A stretch of 64,000 nt of DNA, from contig CAYRXU010000002.1 of NCBI GenBank assembly GCA_964428325.1, positions 1 to 64,000 on the forward strand. Direction: 5' to 3'. The position numbers and the translations under genes were made by a program. Under the pieces are notes generated by a model. That model was not told the DNA's origin, did no database searches, and worked only from the letters and a program-made list of their open reading frames with translations. This DNA is from JBBSZK01 sp964428325 (lineage in GTDB: Archaea; Nanobdellota; Nanobdellia; Pacearchaeales; GW2011-AR1). Shown piece after piece: positions 57,532 through 64,000 of the stretch; within the stretch, counting starts at the first letter, position 1; each line of letters opens with the position of its first letter.

Positions 57532-59298
57532 ATGATAACGCGTCAGCAATTAATAGACAAGTACTTAGCATTCTTCAAGTCAAAAGACCATAAGATTATC
57601 CCTTCAGCTTCGCTCATCCCTGCAAACGATCCAACCGTCCTTTTCACAACAGCAGGTATGCATCCTCTCGTCCCCTACCTCCTCGGCGCAAAGCATCCTT
57701 CAGGAAAAAGGCTCGCGGACGTCCAAAAATGCGTGCGCACAGGCGACATCGAAGAAGTCGGCGACACAACGCACCACACGTTCTTCGAAATGTTAGGCAA
57801 CTGGTCACTTGGAGATTACTGGAAACAAGAATCAATCGAGTGGAGCTTCGAGTTCCTCACTAAGGTCCTCAAACTCCCAAAGAATAAACTTGCAGTTACA
57901 TGTTTCGCAGGCGACAAGAACGCTCCAAAAGACACCGAATCAGAAAAGATCTGGCTCTCCTTAGGAATGCCAAAAGAACGCATCGCATTTCTACCAAAAG
58001 AAGACAACTGGTGGGGACCAGCCGGTCAGACAGGACCATGCGGCCCAGACACAGAGATCTTCTACTGGACAGCATCGACACCAGCTCCAAAAACGTACGA
58101 TCCAAAGAACAAGAGCTGGGTAGAAATCTGGAACAACGTATTCATGGAATACGAAAAGACCTCTGATGGAAAATACATCAAAGCAAAACAGCAGAACGTA
58201 GATACGGGAATGGGCCTTGAGCGTACACTGACTGCTCTAAACAGTCTGAAAGATAATTACGAAACCTCATCATTCACACCGTTAATTGAAGTCCTTGAGG
58301 AAATGTCTGGGAAGACATACCAAGATAATGAAAAGGAAATGCGGGTAATTGCAGATCATTTAAGGGCAGCCATTATGATCATCGGCGATGGAGTCATACC
58401 AAGCAATGTCGAGCAAGGCTACGTTCTCAGACGACTCATAAGAAGAGCAATCGTCTACAGCAGGAAGCTAGGTATTGAACAGAGCAAGCCACTTTCAAAA
58501 ACAATGGCTGACACGGTAATCACAACATATCCAGACTATCCAGAACTCAAGGAAAAAAGAACGTTCATAGAAAAAACACTAGCGGATGAAGAGAACAAGT
58601 TCGAAAAGACATTAGTCGCAGGTATGCGCGAATTTAGCAGGTTAGCAGTTAGAGACATCTCAGGTACTGATGCATTTCTTCTTTTCCAAAGTTACGGTTT
58701 CCCACTTGAAATGACAGTAGAACTTGCAGATGAAAAGAAGATCAAAGTGGACGTCATCGGATTCGAGAACGCATACAAAAAACACCAAGAGTTATCAAAA
58801 ACGACATCAGCAGGTGCGTTCAAATCAGGATTGGCAGACAACTCTGAACAAACAACCCGCCTCCATACCGCCACCCACATGCTCAACGAAGCGCTAAGAC
58901 ATGTCTTAGGCGATGATGTCAAACAACGCGGCTCAAACATCACACCAGAGCGACTACGCTTCGACTTCAACTTCGCACGCAAGCTCACTGACGAAGAAAT
59001 CAAGAAAATAGAATCTCTCGTCAACAATAAAATCAAAGCTCATCTTCCAGTTGAAAGAGAAGAAGTCTCATTCAACGACGCCATCAAATCAGGCGCTCAA
59101 GCAGAATTCGGCCACAAATATCCAGAGCGCGTTTCCACCTACACCATCAAAGATGCTTCAGACAAAAGAAAGTGGTTCTCTAAAGAAATCTGCACAGGCC
59201 CACATGTCAAGAACACCAAGGAAATTGGTCACTTCAAAATAATCAAAGAAGAATCAGCAGCCGCAGGTATTCGCAGAATTAAAGCTATTGTCGAATAG
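57532..59298 (+). CDS. alaS: alanyl-tRNA synthetase, bacterial-type, lacking DHHA1 and C-Ala domains
   Basis: The protein has 588 residues against about 870 in normal AlaRS. The class II core (YLAFFKSKDHKIIPSASLIP, FTTAGMHPLVPYLLG, NVFMEYEKTSDGKYIKAKQQ, LERTLTAL), the tRNA-recognition helices and the editing domain are present. Editing-site metal ligands are HTATHML and CTGPHV. The chain ends EESAAAGIRRIKAIVE, just where the DHHA1 and C-Ala domains would begin. It charges tRNA-Ala through its G3-U70 pair. Similar short forms occur in CPR bacteria and some DPANN. Convergent with uppP; see the inverted repeat between. Confidence 0.93.
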   Translation: MITRQQLIDKYLAFFKSKDHKIIPSASLIPANDPTVLFTTAGMHPLVPYLLGAKHPSGKRLADVQKCVRTGDIEEVGDTTHHTFFEMLGNWSLGDYWKQESIEWSFEFLTKVLKLPKNKLAVTCFAGDKNAPKDTESEKIWLSLGMPKERIAFLPKEDNWWGPAGQTGPCGPDTEIFYWTASTPAPKTYDPKNKSWVEIWNNVFMEYEKTSDGKYIKAKQQNVDTGMGLERTLTALNSLKDNYETSSFTPLIEVLEEMSGKTYQDNEKEMRVIADHLRAAIMIIGDGVIPSNVEQGYVLRRLIRRAIVYSRKLGIEQSKPLSKTMADTVITTYPDYPELKEKRTFIEKTLADEENKFEKTLVAGMREFSRLAVRDISGTDAFLLFQSYGFPLEMTVELADEKKIKVDVIGFENAYKKHQELSKTTSAGAFKSGLADNSEQTTRLHTATHMLNEALRHVLGDDVKQRGSNITPERLRFDFNFARKLTDEEIKKIESLVNNKIKAHLPVEREEVSFNDAIKSGAQAEFGHKYPERVSTYTIKDASDKRKWFSKEICTGPHVKNTKEIGHFKIIKEESAAAGIRRIKAIVE

Positions 59299-59304
59299 CA
59301 TCTA

Positions 59305-59357
59305 TAGTTTTCTGAACTCCTAGAAGGTCTTTTTCTAAAAGAGCTTGTAGAAAACTA
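59305..59357. terminator. long-range inverted repeat between alaS and uppP
   Basis: Perfect 9-nt arms TAGTTTTCT (59305-59313) and AGAAAACTA (59349-59357) flank a shorter hairpin CTTTT-TCT-AAAAG (59329-59341). The whole 66-nt convergent gap is nearly filled, which suggests a bidirectional terminator or a structured RNA. Confidence 0.45.
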
Positions 59358-59364
59358 CGGTTAG

Positions 59365-60141
59365 TTAAAAGAAAAATATCCAACTCAAAAGAGCAATAGA
59401 TAGCAATAGCACATAAAATCCAAACCATCTCAAATTCTTCTTAGACGTCAAAACAAACTTCAACAACACGTGAATCGTCGCAAGACCAACAACAAAAGAG
59501 ACAAGAGCAGGTAACAAGTATGATGTCGGTAACTGCGTATTCCCGAAAGATACAATATTAGCTCCAAAGATAATAGGAATGGACATCAAGAATGAAAAGC
59601 GAGCAGCTTTTCTCTGGTCGAGCCCCATAAGCACACCCGCGCACATCGTGCTTCCACTTCGAGAAATGCCCCTAAATAAAGCCGCGCACTGAGCTAGCCC
59701 AATCACAATCGCAACACCATAACTCAATTCCTTGCGCTTAGTCTTGAAATCCAAACTCGAAATCAGGAGCATAACCCCTGTGATACCAAACCCAAAACCA
59801 AGCAAAGTCAAGTTGCTAAGAATTCCCTCAAAGAAATCGCGGAATAAGAAGCCAAGAATACCTGCAGGAATAGTTGCAAGAACAAGATAGATCGCCATCT
59901 TACCATGTTCACTCTTGAAATTCAAGCGTAACACGTCGCGAACAATATCAGCGATATCCTTTCCAAAGTAAACAAACACTGCCATCAATGTACCAAAGTG
60001 CAAAGCCACATCAAAAGCAAGAGTATTATCAAAATTGAGCAAATGCGATACAAGCACAAGATGCCCTGAGCTCGATATCGGGAACCATTCCGATATTCCT
60101 TGCACAATAGCTAATATGAGCGAAGCAAATAACTCATTCAT
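59365..60141 (-). CDS. uppP: undecaprenyl-diphosphatase (UppP/BacA-like)
   Basis: The protein has 258 residues with about eight transmembrane helices. The diagnostic motifs are EWFPISSSGHLVLVSHLL and RGISRSGSTMCAGVLMGLDQ, which form the two halves of the active site. It removes a phosphate from polyprenyl diphosphate so the carrier can be reused. uppS at 42253 makes the chain, so a lipid carrier cycle is encoded in the window. TTTATTAAG box (plus 60162-60170) ends 20 nt before the ATG. Confidence 0.95.
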   Translation of the reverse strand: MNELFASLILAIVQGISEWFPISSSGHLVLVSHLLNFDNTLAFDVALHFGTLMAVFVYFGKDIADIVRDVLRLNFKSEHGKMAIYLVLATIPAGILGFLFRDFFEGILSNLTLLGFGFGITGVMLLISSLDFKTKRKELSYGVAIVIGLAQCAALFRGISRSGSTMCAGVLMGLDQRKAARFSFLMSIPIIFGANIVSFGNTQLPTSYLLPALVSFVVGLATIHVLLKFVLTSKKNLRWFGFYVLLLSIALLSWIFFF

Positions 60142-60184
60142 AGAAACCCGACAAAAACGACCTTAATAAAGATTTCAATGGAGA

Positions 60185-60221
60185 TAAAAAAGAAAAAAAG
60201 AGAAACGCAATAAGGCGTTTA
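60185..60221 (-). terminator. hairpin plus T-run after the 53-aa zinc-finger gene
   Basis: On the minus strand, AAACGC-CTTATT-GCGTTT is followed by CTCTTTTTTTCTTTTTT. It overlaps the stop codon of the small gene at 60219 and is the clearest hairpin/T-run of the window. Confidence 0.6.
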
Positions 60222-60380
60222 CTCCCTACAATTCCAACACAACATTTTTTTCTTTCGCGCAGTCAGGGCGGATAGCGCTTCGTCGAAGCGCTCCTTGTTC
60301 GTCCCCAGATCATATCCGAGGTCAAACAAGGCCCCACATCTGCTGCACTTTTCCGGCATCAGCTGTAGTGCTTGTTGCAT
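60219..60380 (-). CDS. small zinc-finger protein
   Basis: The protein has 53 residues: it begins MQQALQLMPEKCSRCGALFD, has the central helix NKERFDEALSALTARKKKM and ends CWNCRE. CSRC and CWNC form a zinc site, one at each end of the helix. The TATA-like box TATTTAATA (plus 60401-60409) ends 20 nt before the ATG and a strong terminator follows, so the gene is a monocistronic unit. No family was recognised. Its codons are richer in GC than its neighbours. Confidence 0.68.
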   Translation of the reverse strand: MQQALQLMPEKCSRCGALFDLGYDLGTNKERFDEALSALTARKKKMLCWNCRE

Positions 60381-60400
60381 ATCATCTATAACCTGTTTTT

Positions 60401-60409
60401 TATTAAATA
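60401..60409 (-). promoter_or_regulatory. TATA-like box of the 53-aa zinc-finger gene
   Basis: TATTTAATA on the minus strand ends 20 nt before the ATG. Nothing else was seen between here and 60549. Confidence 0.5.
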
Positions 60410-60549
60410 CTCATACTGCGCCAGAACGCAATCATTCTCGCATGCTCAATACTTATATAGCGATTCACTAGAAAATAGCAAACGCATATCCGATACAAAA
60501 GTAATCGAAGGCAAAACGCGTTACCCCTAAAAAACTAGACAAAAGAGAG

Positions 60550-61032
60550 TTATTTCTTCCAGCCAGAATGGATCTTCTGCATAAGAACAATCAAACTTTC
60601 CTTGTATTCCTCATTCCAAAATTCCAGAGCGTCGTCGATAAATTCAGCTTCAGCCTTCTTATCCTTTGTAAGCCCATTAAGCATATTCGCACTTACAAAT
60701 CTCATTGCCCCACCAATCATCTTACCGACCAATTTCTTATCTTCTTCATTAATCATCTTACTCTCATTCGCCTGGATAAGATAATGCGGATTAGGAATAA
60801 TCAGATTATGTAGATGGTTATTCCAACCCATGAACGTATCGATAATACGTGAGCAAATTTGTCTTGATAAAGCATTAGTGCTGACGAATCCAGTCTGGAG
60901 AACAGCATCATTAAGGAAGAAAGCACTATCCAACTCATCAAAGCTCGCCTTGAAACCGAGTTCTTTCTTCACAGTCGCGAACCCATCATGCAACTCCCTT
61001 AACAATTGCTCTCTCGAAACTCCAGAACTCAT
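60550..61032 (-). CDS. conserved helical protein of unknown function
   Basis: The protein has 160 residues, all-helical by composition, without signal or transmembrane segment. A run ALSRQICSRIIDTFMGWNNH and the later NEEDKKLVGKMIGGAMRFVS look conserved. Its ATG overlaps the leuS stop codon by 4 nt (ATGA), so it is translationally coupled to leuS. A role tied to LeuRS or translation is possible but unproven. Confidence 0.72.
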   Translation of the reverse strand: MSSGVSREQLLRELHDGFATVKKELGFKASFDELDSAFFLNDAVLQTGFVSTNALSRQICSRIIDTFMGWNNHLHNLIIPNPHYLIQANESKMINEEDKKLVGKMIGGAMRFVSANMLNGLTKDKKAEAEFIDDALEFWNEEYKESLIVLMQKIHSGWKK

Positions 61033-63965
61033 GTTGTTACATACAAGGCAGGTTTACCTGGCCGTGCCTTAGCTGCTTTACCCTCCGGATCATGTTTGCT
61101 TGGATCATTCACAGCGAATACCTTCACATCAATACTTAAACGCTTTGATAATTCTTCTGCGTTGTACTGCTTAACCTCGGGAGGAATAGTATACATGTAC
61201 AACTTTTTTGGATCCTTGCCAGTCTTCTCTTTCACGAGCCGCAAGACAATATGTATATCCCCTAGTACTCGCTCACGCGCCTGTTCAGCCAACTCAAGTT
61301 TCGAATCAATCTTGCTTTCATCGACATGGGGCCATCGTTCCTGTACAATCAAGCTAGCTCTTCCCAACTTATGCCAATACTCTTCAGCAAGATGCGGCAT
61401 CACAGGTGCAATCATCAACAAACACGTCTCAAGTACATGCCGTGGCACCTGTGGTTGTTCAGATAGAAAACCTATAAGTTCCATAAACTTCACAAGCGCA
61501 CGATTAAACTCAAAAGTATCATAGCTTTCTTCAACCAACTTCAAAACCGAATTCAACTTGTGATCCATAAGCGCGCTGCCCACTCCTCCTACTCTATCAA
61601 ACAAACTCTTGAAGCGCGTCACAAATCTATGCACACCTTCCATACCATGATCGTCCCATTCCATGTCCCTGTCAGGACTAGACACGAACAGAAGGAAGAA
61701 TCTAGTCGCATCGACACCAAAACGTGCACAAGCATCCTTAGTCGTAACAACGTTACCCTTACTCTTGCTCATCTTCTCTCCGCCTTTCGCCAATACAAGA
61801 CCTTGATTGAATAATTTCGTAAACGGTTCGCTAAAAGTTACCCACCCAATATCTCGTAAGAACTTTGTGAAAAATCTTGCATATAACAAATGCAAAACAG
61901 CATGCTCAATACCTCCAATGTAATAATCGACAGGCATCCAATGCTCAACTGCCTTTCTATCAAAGATATCATGCGCATGTGGCGAACAGTATCTCATATA
62001 ATACCAGCTCGAATCAAAGAATGTCGCCATAGTATCCGTCTCGCGTCTTGCTTTTCCGCCGCAACACGGACACTTCGCCTCTACAAATTCTTTATTAGTG
62101 AGAAGAGGATTACCCTTACCCGTAAACTTAACCTTATCAGGCAATTTCACAGGCAAATCTTTCTCTTCTACTGGCACGCTACCACAATCATGGCAATATA
62201 CAATAGGGATCGGCGTTCCCCAATATCTCTGACGTGAAATCAACCAATCTCGTAACTTATACTCCACAGATTTTCCACCAATGCCTTTCTTAGCAAGCGC
62301 CTCACTAATACGGGCCCGTGCAGTTCCCGAGTCCAATCCATCAAAGATATCTGAATTAATCAATACTCCATCTTCAGTATATGCGCTTTCTCCTTCAGCA
62401 TATCCTTTCCAAGCATACCTTGTACTATCAAGGTTAAAGAAATTCTTAGCATCCTTACCATCAATCCAAACCCCTACATGATTCTGAATTTCTTCTGCCT
62501 TCGGCTCAACACGCTTGCCTGATTTCAAAGTCACAATGAAAGTCTTGAAACGAGCATATCGATTAACATTCTTATGTTCAGCAAAGAAATGAGCATGGTT
62601 CTCAAATCCAACTGGCGTAACTGATTTAATATCCTGATATCCAGTCTCCTCCATAACTTCTCGAGCAGCAGCATCAGCAGGTTTTTCTCCGTTCTCAATA
62701 CCTCCGATAATCGTGCTCTTCCAGCCAAACTTCTTCCAATCAAGGCAATAATACTTGTCTTCCTTCCAATGCTTCACAATAGCAAATATCGCATCTCGAG
62801 TAACCGTCTCCTTATCTTTCCGAATAGCATCCTTACCGGTCGTTGTCGCAAAAAGCGGAGCAACCACTTGTTTGATAGGAATCTTATGCTTCTTCGCAAA
62901 GGCAAAATCACGAGTATCATGTGCAGGCACACCCATCACAGCACCAGTACCATAATCAGCAACTACGAAGTTGCCTGCATAAATTGGTACTTCTTCATTT
63001 GTCAATGGATGAATAGCATACCGTCCTGTAAAGAACCCATGCTTTTCTTTATCCGCCTCAAGTTTTTCAGAAGCAGACATCTCCTTCACAAACTTGAGAT
63101 AATCTTTCTCATGCTTTGTACCCTTGACAAGCTCGCTAACAACCTCGTGTTGCACAGCACAGGCAACAAAAGTAACACCATAGAGTGTATCAGCTCTCGT
63201 GGTAAAAACTTCAAGTGTCTTCTCACTACCCTTAATCGGAAACACAACTCTCACTCCCTCACGCCTTCCTATCCAATTGCGTTGCAACTCTTTTACACGC
63301 TCAGGCCAGTTCAACCCATTCAACCCTTCAAGCAATTCATCCGCAAACGCAGTTATACGCAAAAACCATTGCTCCAATTGTTCTATAGTAACCTCGCTAC
63401 TACAACGCCAACACTTTCCATCAATTACCTCTTCGTTAGCCAGCACCGTCTTACATGAAGGACACCAATTCACTGGAGCCTTCTTACGATAGGCGATACC
63501 TTTCTCAAGCATACGCAAGAACAGCCACTGATTCCACTTGTAATATTCAGCATCGCAAGTCGCAATCTCTCTAGACCAATCATAACTCAACCCCAACTCT
63601 TTCATATACCCTTTAATAGTCTTGATAGCAACATCTGTGTACTTCTTCGGATGTACCTTATTCTTGATAGCTGCATTCTCGGCAGGCAATCCAAATGCGT
63701 CAAAACCCATCGGATACATCACATTGAATCCGCGCATACGCTTGTACCTTGCAACCGAATCTCCAATCGTATAATTACGCATATGCCCCACGTGTAAAAA
63801 GCTAGCGCTTGGATAAGGAAACATCTCACAAACGTAACATTTCTTCCCGCCAGAACTATCACTGCTCTTATAAGCATCGGCACTCTCCCATGCCTTCTGC
63901 CACTTCTTTTCCATAGCTCCAAAATTCTCCATTTTTACTCCAGAACCCTTCTTAGCCTTCGCCAT
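61029..63965 (-). CDS. leuS: leucyl-tRNA synthetase, bacterial type, with Nudix domain insertion
   Basis: The protein has 978 residues. FPYPSASFLHVGHMRNY (HIGH type; 49-65) and GGEKMSKSKGN are the class I signatures, and the bacterial-type LeuRS core and CP1 editing domain (TTRADTLYG at 255-263, GTGAVMGVPAHDTRDF at 339-354) are intact. Between the end of CP1 (about 370) and the segment SAYTEDGVLINSDIFDGL (about 527) about 155 residues are inserted that carry a complete Nudix box, GGIENGEKPADAAAREVMEE (421-440). In E. coli this junction is a short linker. The protein thus joins an aminoacyl-tRNA synthetase with a Nudix hydrolase. The box CTTTAAAT (plus 63988-63995) ends 22 nt before the ATG. 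Confidence 0.95.
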   Translation of the reverse strand: MAKAKKGSGVKMENFGAMEKKWQKAWESADAYKSSDSSGGKKCYVCEMFPYPSASFLHVGHMRNYTIGDSVARYKRMRGFNVMYPMGFDAFGLPAENAAIKNKVHPKKYTDVAIKTIKGYMKELGLSYDWSREIATCDAEYYKWNQWLFLRMLEKGIAYRKKAPVNWCPSCKTVLANEEVIDGKCWRCSSEVTIEQLEQWFLRITAFADELLEGLNGLNWPERVKELQRNWIGRREGVRVVFPIKGSEKTLEVFTTRADTLYGVTFVACAVQHEVVSELVKGTKHEKDYLKFVKEMSASEKLEADKEKHGFFTGRYAIHPLTNEEVPIYAGNFVVADYGTGAVMGVPAHDTRDFAFAKKHKIPIKQVVAPLFATTTGKDAIRKDKETVTRDAIFAIVKHWKEDKYYCLDWKKFGWKSTIIGGIENGEKPADAAAREVMEETGYQDIKSVTPVGFENHAHFFAEHKNVNRYARFKTFIVTLKSGKRVEPKAEEIQNHVGVWIDGKDAKNFFNLDSTRYAWKGYAEGESAYTEDGVLINSDIFDGLDSGTARARISEALAKKGIGGKSVEYKLRDWLISRQRYWGTPIPIVYCHDCGSVPVEEKDLPVKLPDKVKFTGKGNPLLTNKEFVEAKCPCCGGKARRETDTMATFFDSSWYYMRYCSPHAHDIFDRKAVEHWMPVDYYIGGIEHAVLHLLYARFFTKFLRDIGWVTFSEPFTKLFNQGLVLAKGGEKMSKSKGNVVTTKDACARFGVDATRFFLLFVSSPDRDMEWDDHGMEGVHRFVTRFKSLFDRVGGVGSALMDHKLNSVLKLVEESYDTFEFNRALVKFMELIGFLSEQPQVPRHVLETCLLMIAPVMPHLAEEYWHKLGRASLIVQERWPHVDESKIDSKLELAEQARERVLGDIHIVLRLVKEKTGKDPKKLYMYTIPPEVKQYNAEELSKRLSIDVKVFAVNDPSKHDPEGKAAKARPGKPALYVTT
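62388..62855 (-). other. Nudix domain embedded in leuS
   Basis: Residues about 371-526 of LeuRS. The Nudix box is complete: GG at 421-422, then E at 427, REVMEE at 435-440 and TGY at 441-443, fitting Gx5Ex7REUxEExGU. The core before it (FAIVKHWKEDKYYCLDWKKF, then GWKSTIIGG) matches the usual Nudix strand pattern, and RYARFKTFIVTLKSGKR forms a later strand. No frameshift interrupts the reading frame, so it is a genuine in-frame insertion. Confidence 0.9.
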
Positions 63966-63987
63966 GTCTATTCTGATAAAACGATTG

Positions 63988-63995
63988 ATTTAAAG
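63988..63995 (-). promoter_or_regulatory. TATA-like box for leuS
   Basis: CTTTAAAT on the minus strand ends 22 nt before the leuS ATG, 5 nt from the window end. Confidence 0.55.
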
Positions 63996-64000
63996 TTTCC

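Noticed and set aside
1..64000. CRISPR arrays, insertion sequences, rRNA genes, integrase or attachment sites
   Set aside because: No repeated spacers, transposase-like motifs, rRNA stretches or tRNA-end duplications were noticed in any part of the window.

Overview
The window reads as a gene-dense chromosome segment of a small-genome DPANN archaeon, most like the Woesearchaeales/Pacearchaeales (Nanoarchaeota) group. The information machinery is archaeal: NAC, Sec61 beta, aRF1, MCM, RPA32-like protein, aIF2 beta, aIF1A, Dim2-like KH protein, deoxyhypusine synthase, GatDE, AspRS/ProRS, TBP, TFE, RpoL, RadB, ATP-dependent DNA ligase, NreA-like protein. Many small helical or membrane proteins match nothing I can name. 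A second layer looks bacterial in type: LeuRS, short AlaRS, MnmA, Tgt, TrmH/SpoU methylase, ScpB, ligase-associated exonuclease, UppP, a FabH-like ketosynthase and an ECF sigma-like protein. The placement is inferred from gene content only.

Layout. 1-5 kb: tail of a tRNA-binding protein, a pilin-like protein, MinD, NAC, a HAD phosphatase, Sec61 beta, a STAS protein and an endonuclease III without its Fe-S cysteines. 5-13 kb: ValRS, secreted proteins, aRF1, MCM and RPA-like protein. 13-20 kb: a PEP-mobile-domain protein, then the translation cluster aIF2 beta / DUF424 / aIF1A / KH, a 300-bp AT-rich gap, tRNA-Asn and mnmA. 20-31 kb: ftsZ, the sigma-like gene, DHS, DHH and MBL hydrolases, gatA and a possible gatC, aspS and a KAS III-like gene. 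31-42 kb: tgt, gatE, a degenerate Fic/Doc protein, gatD-proS, a LamG protein, tRNA-Arg, trmH, the exonuclease and gatB. 42-50 kb: uppS, a second DHH protein, nreA, tbp, a second pilin-like protein, ligase and radB. 50-64 kb: rpoL, an MBF1-like protein, a glycosyltransferase, scpB, the tfe-rhomboid-spoIIM operon, DM13, alaS, uppP and leuS with an embedded Nudix domain.

Gene expression is unusually readable. In front of most transcription units a TATA-like box (TTTAAAAA, CTTATAAAG and similar) ends about 20-22 nt before the start codon. That spacing implies leaderless mRNAs and helps choose starts. A few genes (ftsZ, a 50-aa zinc ribbon, a 59-aa membrane protein) instead have a box about 40 nt upstream and a strong AGGAGG-type ribosome binding site.

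Most notable: (1) a complete region 2 + region 4 ECF sigma-like protein under an archaeal TATA promoter; (2) a Nudix hydrolase inserted next to the LeuRS editing domain; (3) two pilin-like paralogues ending in paired dockerin/EF-hand loops; (4) several lineage-specific reductions (AlaRS without DHHA1/C-Ala, GatE without its AspRS-like insert, Fe-S-less endonuclease III, Fic/Doc protein without the catalytic His). No CRISPR array, insertion sequence, rRNA or prophage was seen.
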